A stretch of DNA of 64,000 nucleotides from Carnegiea gigantea (Eukaryota > Streptophyta > Magnoliopsida > Caryophyllales > Cactaceae), in contig JAKOGI010000056.1 of the NCBI GenBank assembly GCA_029747015.1, positions 363,501 through 427,500 of the forward strand, given 5' to 3'. The notes beneath the pieces are model-generated. The model did not search any database, had not been told where the DNA came from, and worked only from the letters and a program-made list of their open reading frames with translations. Position numbers and translations under genes: made by a program. Positions 34,877 to 45,687 of the stretch are shown here, in pieces. Each line of letters opens with the position of its first letter. Position 1 is the stretch's first letter.

Positions 34877-35186
34877 AATATGGGGTTGAGCGGCTATAAA
34901 ATGAGTCTAGGGTTTTAACTTTTATTTATATTTTAGAAAACAATATAAATTAATGGGGTAACCGGGTAGTGGGACCTGTTTCGGGTCCAAACTTTCGAGA
35001 CCTAGAACTGGAACAAGTTGCGACCAATTCATAAATTTTGGAACTAAAACTGGACCTGGTTTAACTGATTTTAGGTTTGTAATTACCAAGTCCAAGTTAG
35101 TTCTAGGTCCGAAACTAGCTACCCAAATTTTTTATTCATCTTTACAAATGAGAAGAAACTAAAGCAATAAAATGCTTAGATACAGT

Positions 35187-35983
35187 CATGGGCGAAGCTA
35201 CCATTGGGCCATATGAGGCCATGGACCCCCTACCCAAAGACCTCTATATAAAATTTACGTGTTAGACTAAGGCATGGTGTACAATTGGCCAGAATGGTAG
35301 CTGTGCCTTCAACCCCACATGGGTGTACTTGTGTTTGAATCTTGCCATGAGATTTTTCCCTTGGTTGTTGTGCTTGGGCCCTTTCATTTATCACTATTTG
35401 TTTCGCTTCATACTTTGTTGTTCTCTTGAGCACTTTTTTAAGACAAATTTTTGGGTTCCGTCATTTTATTCCTTATTTTTCCAATTGTCTTCCTGTTATA
35501 TATATATATAATTCTACCATATATTTTTATATTAGAATATTAATTTTAGTTGCATACCAAATTTGTATAATTTTTATGCCATATATTTTATCATGAATTG
35601 TAATTCAAATGCTTGTAAGATTATAAAGCCTATATTACTTAGATTATTTCATGAAGTTTTCGCCAAAAAACAAAAAATTCACAAAGTAAATTGGACTATA
35701 ACTATAAAAGTTTGCAGTTGTACTCACACTCCACATAGAAGTATCATTTTTTGCCATTCTGTTTTAATTACAACAATAGTTCAAATGCTTATAAAATTAT
35801 AATAATTTGAAAAATATCATCATTTAACAATTACGTTGCAGTCTGCAAATTTAATTGTATATACATTTTCATATTAGATACTTTGCCATATCTCCCCACA
35901 TAGTTAACAATAATGAAATTTTTACTTTTTATATCTATAACTCAATACTTTGGCCCCCTTAACATGAAATCCTAGCTTCGTCC
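35187..35983. mobile_element. Non-autonomous TIR element (possibly Mutator-like)
   Basis: The left end CATGGGCGAAGCTA and right end TAGCTTCGTCC pair imperfectly (core GGRCGAAGCTA). Both sides carry a perfect 11-bp direct repeat TTAGATACAGT (35176-35186, 35984-35994), a length compatible with Mutator-type 9-11 bp duplications. The 797-bp interior is AT-rich without a transposase. Confidence 0.75.
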
Positions 35984-35994
35984 TTAGATACAGT

Positions 35995-36442
35995 GGGGAC
36001 TTGTTGGAGATGGTTGAAGAGGACAAAACATTTGAGTTTGGGGTTTGATGCACTTTTGTCCACCATCGTGGGTTCGTTGTTTGGTGGTGACGAGCTATGG
36101 AGTATTCGAGTAGCGAGACCGAGGGGCCGTTGGAGGATTGAGAAAGGCTAACAAGGTGGTGGCTCAAAGGTGGAGCTAGGCGACGCTAACTGACCCATTG
36201 ACTAGTGGTGGAGAATGATGCCATATTGGCAAGCATGGAGGGGATGGTGGCAGAGGTGTTTTGTCCCCCCCCCTTTTCTATTATTGTTATTACTCCTAAA
36301 ACAAAAATAAGAAATGACCTGCTATTTTAGGTTATCATGTCACCTAGTGTTATTTTGAAGGGAGGGAGGGAATCATAACTTGATGTTAGCTGGGATAAAA
36401 AAATAAAACTCATCACGATTTCGGTAAAATAATGATAACTAA
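35995..36442. other. Intergenic DNA
   Basis: 35995-36260 is GC-richer and purine-rich, ending in a C run at 36267-36275. A minus-strand ORF at 35922-36167 overlaps it without known motif. I see no supported gene. Confidence 0.35.
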
Positions 36443-37652
36443 GGTCCTGTTCTTTTTGTTTGCAATGAGCATTTATATTGCAACTTGCATATCCTTATAA
36501 CTTCTTATAACTCCTTACATTTTTAACAAATTCTCCGAGTTTCTTACATCTTCTGACATCTGATTAAATCATCGTATATCACCTTATATATATTTTAATA
36601 ATATTCAACTTGTCATTATTTTTTTTGCTCATATGTATAGAAATTTGTAAATTTTTTAATATACTACCAATATGAAAAATTTATATGTTTTTATGAATGT
36701 ACTATTTCTATAAACATAAAAAATAAATTTTAATGATATGAATTATATTTGAGTTTCGATGTGAATCATACATGTCATTATAGGAAAAATAAATTAATAT
36801 GCTTTTAAAATTATAATACAAAAATTGCGTTCATATTTGAATTTCAACGTAAATCACATATGAAAATAGTCAAGTCATAGTAAGAAAGCATTTTAGTTAT
36901 TTCATTGGCAAGTTTATCCACAGTAATTTGGTTTCTATTATTACATAAACATTGGGTGACCCCTCGACATTTTGATTCTTTGCTTAGATTATTAATCCCT
37001 TTTCATGGAGAATAATAAAATTGTGGAGACTACAATAAGCAATGATTATCCTGAACTGTTGCTTCAGTCTCATATGAGGCATTTTATCTGCCAAAATTTT
37101 CCAATATTTTGCATCTCCCATTTAGTACGACAATTGTTTTCTCAATTATCATTTGTAAAGGTGAGTGCCAATGGTTGAATTGCTCCTTCAATCCTTCATG
37201 CAGAGCATATTTTCTACCTCAAGTGTAAAACATATTTCGTTCTATAAATTTGTCGGCTTTAATATATCTTATTGTCATTTAATTGATTTGTTTAAAGTTT
37301 TATTTTCATTAATTATGTTGTTTCAATGGTATTTCTTCTCTTCCAAAATGATAATTGTAGAAAAATATAATTTTTTTGCATAATGTTAAAAAGTAATTTG
37401 TTTAGTTATGGTATAAAGTTAATTTCATAAATGTTACTGACATATTACACGTAATTTACTTTCATGAAATGATCTAATTCACAAATCATAAATTAATGAC
37501 CAATTTTTTAATAATTCAATAATTAGTTACAATTTTTTTTAACTTCTAACAATTTCTTACAGTTTTTTTATAATTCTTACAGTTTCTTTATGGTTCTTAC
37601 AACTTCTTACAATTCTGTGTAGCCCACTACTATATTTTATCATAAACAGGCC
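36443..37652. mobile_element. Putative PIF/Harbinger-type non-autonomous element
   Basis: The left end TAAGGTCCTGTTC and right end AACAGGCCTTAA form a short TIR (GGYCCTGTT) with TAA at or next to both edges, compatible with the 3-bp TWA duplication of PIF/Harbinger. The interior is AT-rich with repeated 'cttacaacttcttaca' words at both ends (36490-36560, 37555-37620). There is no transposase. Confidence 0.5.
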
Positions 37653-37767
37653 TTAAGGGCTATTTTGGGTCATGAACTCGTTAATCATACTTGACTGGGC
37701 TCTTGAGGCTTGAACATGTATAGTTGGACCAAAATAGGGTAAGATTCAAAGTGATCTAGGCCTTTTA

Positions 37768-37980
37768 GGCCCTGTTCTTTTCGTGAGTCAATTTTAAAAT
37801 ATCAACCTCAATTTATTTCAATCCATTTTAACCTATTTTAACTTACTTCAATCCATTTTAACTTATTTCAATCCACTTTTACTATTTTAACAAAATTTAA
37901 TTTATTATATAAAAAAATTCAACTTATTTTTAACCTACTTCAATCTACTAATCTCAATTTACCTACGAAAAGAATGCACC
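37768..37980. mobile_element. 213-bp MITE (Harbinger/Tourist-like)
   Basis: The left end GGCCCTGTTCTTTTCGT and right end ACGAAAAGAATGCACC are inverted repeats sharing TTCTTTTCGT. TTA or TTTA flanks each end. The interior is built from CAATCCATTTTAACCTATTT-like words. It is related to the fragment at 41121-41235 and, at its ends, to the element at 36443. Confidence 0.75.
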
Positions 37981-38039
37981 TTTAAAATTAAAAGTCTAAA
38001 TACACCCAACATCGGAATACAAACGGGCCCCACACAAAT

Positions 38040-38137
38040 ATATCAGGCGGCTATTTCACACTCTAGGGTTTTCCAAAGGGCCGAGTGCTGTGTTTTCTCT
38101 CTCGGTCTTCTCAGTGTCTCTCTCCGCGAGCTCTTCA
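38040..38137 (+). promoter_or_regulatory. RPS5 promoter-proximal motifs and pyrimidine-rich leader
   Basis: CTAGGGTTT at 38063-38071 is a telo-box (AAACCCTAG on the other strand). GGGCC cores at about 38024-38030 and 38078-38082 resemble site II elements. This telo-box plus site II combination is known from plant ribosomal-protein promoters. TTTTCTCTCTCGGTCTTCTC follows as pyrimidine-rich leader. Confidence 0.7.
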
Positions 38138-39968
<1,831 letters not shown>

Positions 39969-40370
39969 GTACTCGGAAGCTGGGCATATCATCTGGATTA
40001 CGAGGCGTCTTTAGTGCTTTCCTCAGTTTTGGTATATCTAGACTTTTTATGTTATATGTTATGAACCTAAGATATAATGGAGTATGGAGGGTTTTCCATA
40101 TTGCTTAAGTTAGAATGCAATTTTAGCCATCTTCTTCAGACAAGATATTTTACACAAAGTGCCATTTGTTATTCGCTGTTTCTGTTTGGAATGGGGCTTA
40201 TCAATGAAGAATATTCCTTCATTTTCCTTTCCTCGTAACCAATTTCTGTTTCCATATGCATTCCAAATTTCCATTTCATGGTATGTCACAGTTCATTCAT
40301 CAAATGTGTATGGATCAAGTAATCAGCTAAGCAAATTGCATTCATCAATTTGTGGGTCCGCTGGTGTAGG

Positions 40371-41100
40371 GAATCAACACAATGGGATGATTTTCAGGCA
40401 CTTGACTACATCCTTCATCTTAGGCCTGCCCATGGCTTCGGAGAAGATACAAAGCAACGTGATGTTGATGACACGAATGGCTTGCTCTGGATCAATCCCA
40501 GACCCCATCCTTCTATCCACGATCTTCTTCTTCTCGTCTCTTTCATGCATCATCCATGCATAATCCAATAGATGCACTTCGTCTTCCCCCAGCCCATCTC
40601 GACCTGTGTCTTCCACTCTTCCCTTCCTTCCGGCCACCACCTCTAGCACGAAGATGCCAAAGTTGAACACATCTATGCTTCGGTGAGATGCTGGATCAAC
40701 TCCGATTGGGTCACCTAAACCGAAATCCCCCAACAAGGCCTTGAAGCTCACATCAAGGAAGACACTGCTCATTTGAACGTTGTTATGAGGTAGTTGATGT
40801 GAATGTAGGTGACTTAACCCGTTTGCAACATTTTTTTACCACCTTGAACCGCTTGACAGCACCATAACATCCATTTGGCAAAACCCCTTTGTACAGAACC
40901 CCACAGGAGTCACCGCCTAAAATCTCCCAATCATTGAACTGTTTGGTGGCCAAGGACAACTCAGCCGCCATACCGCCTCGGCCGGTGCTTCTTTGCGGGC
41001 AGCCCTAGAAAAGCAGATCCTTTACTATATCTTGACCTCTTGCTGTTACAATAGAGGTTAAGCAAAACAAACAAACAGAGCACAACCACACAAACGAAGA
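40371..41100 (-). pseudogene. Receptor-like kinase pseudogene
   Basis: Reading the minus strand, about 41100-41000 gives a hydrophobic stretch and a basic juxtamembrane-like run. 40971-40783 gives ATKQFNDWEILGGDSCGVLYKG...GAVKRF, the glycine-loop and VAIK-lysine region of a plant RLK. After a stop, 40772-40374 resumes at FLDVSFKALLGDFGLGDP (DFG segment) and runs through subdomains IX-XI (SIDVFNFGIFVLEVVAGRK, MGRPKMKDVVKCL). The block between the lysine and the DFG segment, including the HRD catalytic loop, is missing, and the glycine loop is degenerate (GGDSCG). It cannot encode an active kinase. It lies tail-to-tail with RPS5, about 400 bases from its stop codon. Confidence 0.85.
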
Positions 41101-41120
41101 TTAGCAAAACAATTTATGAC

Positions 41121-41235
41121 ATAAAAAAATTCAACCTACTTCAACCTACTTTAATCCGCTTCAACCTACTTCAATCTACCTCAACCTACTTCACCCTTTT
41201 ACCCACTCTAATTTACCTACGAAAAGAACATGCCC
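41121..41235. mobile_element. Truncated copy of the 37768-37980 MITE family
   Basis: It has the same interior words (TTCAACCTACTTCAACCTAC) and the same right end, ACGAAAAGAACATGCCC followed by TTA. The left TIR is not seen. It is in the same orientation as the copy upstream of RPS5. Confidence 0.65.
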
Positions 41236-41592
41236 TTAGTCATTGATTTTGCTTTATTATTGGATGAATAATTTGTGAAATATATTTTGTGAATAATAAT
41301 TTGATTACACAATTAATAAGGAAGGACTTATTAAAAAAATCATTTGCTTCACTTGTTTTTTGGTTAAAAAAGTAACTTCAACTTCTCTACAACTAAAAAT
41401 ATACAAAATTAAACAGAGTTGTTAGCAATTTTAATTTTCCTTTTTTAAAAATATACTCTTACACTTGAGGTTCGCGACCCTATGAGAATTTCTCCAAATG
41501 TTTCACACACAATTTATAGAGTTTGGAACTGAAAGGGAATGCCATGACTAGTTCATTGCCGAATTGGCTAAGGGAGCTTACAAAATTCAGAT

Positions 41593-42054
41593 TAGGGGTG
41601 GGCAATGGACCAGACAGGGTCAGGTTAGAGTCGGTCCATTTACGAAGTGGGTCAAGTCAAGTCATGGTACGCCCGCTAACAATTTGGGTCGGGTCAGACC
41701 TTTTATATAAATGGGTTGGGTTGAGTCAGCCCATGAGCGATCTGCTTTTGGCTCGTTTTAAAATAGAACAGGCTTGCACAAAAAAACTTTGTATGATAAT
41801 TATTATTATGTATAAAGAGTTGGTAATAAGTTTAATTAATTGTAGCATGTAAATTAATATGACAAGTAAGTTGAAATAGTAATGAATCATTAAATGAACT
41901 GTTAACAGGCTGACCCGGTCTGATCCGTCAATATGCGTTAATGGGCTAGTCTATTATAGACCTGATCTATTATTGATCCAAATCTTTATTGATCTTATTT
42001 TAAAAAGGCCGACCTACTTGGTCCAATGGGTACCCGACCTATTGCCCACTCCTA
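41593..42054. mobile_element. 462-bp hAT MITE
   Basis: TIRs TAGGGGTGGGCAATGG and (right end, reversed) TAGGAGTGGGCAATAGG match at 14 of 16. They are flanked by ATTCAGAT (41585-41592) and ATTGAGAT (42055-42062), an 8-bp duplication with one mismatch. Subterminal GGGTCRGGTC words are typical of this group. There is no coding capacity. Confidence 0.88.
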
Positions 42055-42062
42055 ATTGAGAT

Positions 42063-42654
42063 ATTAGGCTTCATCACACTAGTATTTTTGGACTAATTCC
42101 TTCCTCCATTGGACACCTGTTATTATTAGAATGGATCCATTACTTTCTCTGTTCGAGATTTACAATAAATGGGCTATCAAAAAAATGGCTAATAGGGCAT
42201 AGTGAAGATTCTATGAATCAATATTGCGCTTAGGTGCGTTAGACACTACATAATGATTCCTTAAGTTTTCCCACTGAGCTTTGTCGTGTCGACATAGGTT
42301 ATACTTGGATGCAGTTTTACAATGATAACGTTAAGTATCCATAAACATATCATTGAATTCATCATCTCCCAAGCCTGCAACTCAAATATGTATCTTCTCC
42401 TTCCTTCGGTGGTGGCTTCTTTAGGGTCTTATCTATACGCCGTAACTTGTTTTTGGCCTTGAGAGCAGTCCTCGCAGCCTTCTCCCAATCATTCTAGATT
42501 TTGCCGTAAAAATTCAACATTGTTATGGACGCTCCATGGCCTTTAGCAAGATGCAGGTAATATGATGAATGATTCTATATAATGAATTTCCTCTTTCCTC
42601 CGTTGTTGTCCATGGCCTAAAGGTTATTCTTCTTCTTTTTTTAATAAAAAAACT
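42063..42654 (-). pseudogene. Intergenic DNA with a copia-type gag N-terminal fragment
   Basis: On the minus strand around 42570-42400 the peptide NDWEKAARTALKAKNKLRRID, preceded by NFYGKI and a stop, resembles the N-terminal gag domain of some copia elements (the W-S-x-A...A-K-N-K-L-x-F-x-D pattern). It is only about 50 codons with stops on both sides, so assignment is tentative. The remainder of the interval shows nothing else. Confidence 0.4.
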
Positions 42655-42766
42655 CGCTGCTCTACTACCATAAACAAGAGCAAGTTCAGAGAGATGGCGG
42701 ACAATTCAGAGATTTGTATATTGATATTGCTCTACCTTCTCATAGCCGGCCATTTGAATAATAAAT
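42655..42766 (+). repeat. Left copy of a ~112-bp target duplication at the copia element
   Basis: It starts CGCTGCTCTACTACC, ends GAATAATAAAT and matches 50433-50547 with about five differences by hand count. It abuts the 5' LTR at 42767. No 5-bp TSD is present. Confidence 0.9.
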
Positions 42767-43137
42767 TGTTGACCGGTAACGGTCACACAAGCATAATGGC
42801 CATAAACACCCATTTAATTTGGCGGTTACATAGAGGATTGATTGCGTATTAATCTATCTATTAAATCCTGATTCAGTTTCAGGATGTTGTGGTTATAAAA
42901 GGGTGTGTGTATGTGGATCAAAGGGACTACAACACAGTAAGTAATTCACAAGAAAAGAGCTTCCCAAATTCTCTCTGGCCTTCTCCCTCTCACAGCCTAA
43001 CCATCCCCAGAGGCTCGGGTTTTGGAGCGTGGCATTCTGGTGACTCTAGTAGCCACCGTTTCGTGGGTAGCAGTCAAGCAAGCATAAGATCCAGGCATTC
43101 GCGCTTCCATTTTTCAGGTATGACTAAATTATCAACA
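42767..43137 (+). repeat. 5' LTR of the copia element
   Basis: It is 371 bp, with a TATA box in GTTATAAAAGGG near 42893-42904 and ends TGTTGA...TCAACA that are inverted repeats. Confidence 0.95.
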
Positions 43138-43138
43138 G

Positions 43139-43151
43139 TGGTATCAGAGCC
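43139..43151 (+). other. tRNA-Met primer binding site
   Basis: TGGTATCAGAGCC is the classic plant initiator tRNA-Met PBS and starts two bases after the LTR. Confidence 0.95.
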
Positions 43152-44832
43152 ATAGTTGCTCGTTGGTAGCCCCAAAAATAATTCTTTATGATTGAGCATG
43201 ATTCTGAATATGCAACACTATGTGTTTATACGAATTGTTAATCTGTTCATGTTCACATGCGATAATGCCACATTTGATAATTTGTTATTTATGCTCAGAT
43301 TCAACTAATTCTGTGTGAATTAGCCAGAATGCCTCAAATAAGCATATAACTATGGTTGTCTTCGTAAATTGTATCAAAATGCTAATCTCTCTATAGGAAT
43401 ATGTCTCGACCATAATCAATAATCAAATTGTGTGTTTATATTTTGGTTATGCCAAAACATGATACCTTCAGTTCTAATTTTTCATGTCAAGATAGATACG
43501 AACTGTATGCTCATAAAAATCCAAGTTTTTCAGTTTTGTACATGAATCATGCTTGGAACTCTTGTTTTTTCATTTGCTTAAAGAAATAAATGAGATCCGA
43601 TCCTGGATCTGTTCCTGACCTCCCAGACCCAAACCCAGAACCTCATGACCCTCTCTCATGCCCAGACAAGCCCTAAAAAAAAGGGGTGGAACGGAAATTA
43701 CCTGGCCCATCAGCAACGCCGTGGGAGGGGTGGCGCGTGTAAGTCATGCGTCGCCGCCGAAAACCCTTTTGGGTGGTTTTCTTCCTCCCAAACCCTTAAC
43801 CGGCCCCCGATCTGCTAATTCCGGCCAAAATCCAACCAAATAAACCCGTCGCGGCCGCGCGTGTATGTCGCGCGCCCGCGCGTTGGGCGAGTGGATGGCG
43901 TTAATCGAGACTTCGGCGCCTGATCTACTCACCGGTGTAGACTTTGGGTTGTTTTGGTTGGTGGTTGAGCCAGGGATGGTGTTCTTGAAGGCGGCTAAGG
44001 GGGGCTGTACCATCATCTGGGTGGTGGTGGTGGCGGTGGTGGTGGTGGCCAGCGGTGGTGTCCGGCGTCGAAGAAGACGGCTATGGCTGCTATGGAACCA
44101 TCGAGGTTCCAGAACAAAAACTGGCCATGGTGGTCTCAGCTATGTGCCGAGAATCAGCAGAACCCGGAGAGAGGCAAAGAATTAGAGAACCAGAGAGAGA
44201 GAGGTGAGTTCTCTGGAAAGAGAGCCGTGGGTTGGAGAGTTTTGGAGAGAGGCAGAGAGTTTAAGAACCAGAGAGAGAGAGGTAGAGCCGAGGGTCTGGA
44301 AAGAGAGAAAATCAGCCGTGGGTTATAGCATTTTTGTGGTTCATGTTCATATAGTTCAAATTAGTTTTGAATATATAAAATTGGTATTATATTAATATGT
44401 TTAATATTTATGCCAATGAAAATGTAAATTAGTTTTATATTTCAACTAATAATGCGTTTAATATTAATCATATGTCTAAATGAAACATAAATTTGTTTTA
44501 TATTTCAAACAACATATGAGTTGGTTAATAATGATATATGAATTTGTTTTATATGCAAGTCATTATTAACGATATGAATTATCTTAACATGGTAAAATAT
44601 CTGTGTGATATTTGTGTAAACGTTAATTTGCTTAACGGTTTTATAACGTCCATATGATTGAGCTCTTATGGAAAATTTTGTGATTAAATTATTTAAATTT
44701 CTAATTCTTGACTGTATGAGATGATTATGAGTTTGGCGAAATTTTCGATCATATGACATGAATGATGAAATTTATGATACTTTAATTGTTTAGAGTAATG
44801 TGCCTAATGTCCATCTTTTAATACCTGTAGAT
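43152..44832 (+). other. Long copia leader with GC-rich cargo
   Basis: 1.7 kb separates PBS and gag. 43590-44330 is strongly GC-rich with CpG-rich words (GCGGCCGCGCG near 43850) and contains ORFs at 43658-43843, 43865-44185 and 44083-44328 of no known motif. A direct duplication of about 75 bases (units near 44169 and 44250, AGAGAGGCARAGA...ACCAGAGAGAGAGAGG) follows. The rest is AT-rich. Confidence 0.6.
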
Positions 44833-45687
44833 ATGGCAGCTAACAACGCAATAATTACTGAATTATCCACTAGTCAAAAGTTAGATGGTTCTAACTATGA
44901 CATGTGAAAACGGAAGATTCAGTATCTTCTGGAAGGAAAAGACTTGTTGGAACACTTGACGGTAGCCAAGTTTCCACCATCTGACAAGGATACAGATGGT
45001 AAGCCTATTGATACTACTATTGTGCAGTATCAAGAAAGCTTACAAGCCTACCAAGACTGGGGCAAGAAAGATCGTAGAGCACGCTTTACAATGTTGTATT
45101 GCATGCATGACGATCTAATTGGCGAATTTGAAGTTTATCCCGCAGCTAAGGATATGTGGGACCAACTCAAAATCCGTTTTGGGCAGACATTCGAAACAAG
45201 ATTACGTACCTTACAATTGAAATGGATGAACTACAAAATGGATTCCAGTCGAACTGTGGTCGAGCATTTGCGAATTATGAGTGACATAATTCGTGATCTC
45301 AAGGTTGCAGGAAAAGACATTTCTGAGGGGGAGCAAGTCCTGAATGTGATTCGGGCTCTCCTTGATGAACCTCCACATTGGGAACAAGTCCAGACAGTCT
45401 TGACTCATTCTGCTCATTTGAAAACCTTTGGTCAGATACCAAGCCACCTCGAAATGGAAGAGGAGTGCCTGAAAATGTTCGGAACTCCCAACGTGGCTCT
45501 TGTCACCAAAGGCAGTAGGCCTAAAAGTAACAAGAACACTAGAGGTAGACAGTTCAAGAGAGGTTCTCGCCCCCCTCAGAAAGGTAGGCCAAAGGCTGGT
45601 GTGGCTAAGAAACAAAAGGACAAAGGCAGTGGAGAGACAAAAATAGCGCGTGTGAAGTGCTATAACTATGGCAAGAAAGGTCACTAG
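44833..45687 (+). pseudogene. Copia gag
   Basis: The start ATG is at 44833 (MAANNAIITELSTSQKL). An in-frame TGA at 44905 replaces the conserved Trp of the NYDMW motif. 44944-45687 encodes the gag domain (VYPAAKDMWDQLKIRF, LRTLQLKWMNYKM, SRTVVEHLRIMSDII), a basic linker and a zinc knuckle beginning CYNYGKKGH, where the second Cys has become Tyr. A stop or one-base deletion follows at the next residue (normally Trp) and the frame shifts. Confidence 0.9.

Larger units (their letters stand above)
19204..35144. mobile_element. Outer hAT-like element split by Athila
   Basis: The left end TAGGGGTGAGCACTG (19204) and right end ATTCATCTTTA (35144) resemble the TIRs of plant non-autonomous hAT elements and are bordered by CAAACAAG (19196-19203) and CAAATGAG (35145-35152), an 8-bp duplication with two mismatches. 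Subterminal DNA on both sides is rich in degenerate GGTTCC/GGTACC words typical of these MITEs. Without the Athila and inner hAT insertions the element would be about 850 bp (19204-19631 plus 33177-33311 plus 34877-35144). The match is degenerate, so confidence is moderate. Confidence 0.5.

Noticed and set aside
43744..44016. 90-codon minus-strand ORF in the copia leader
   Set aside because: It is the complement of a GC-rich block, where long ORFs in several frames are expected by composition.
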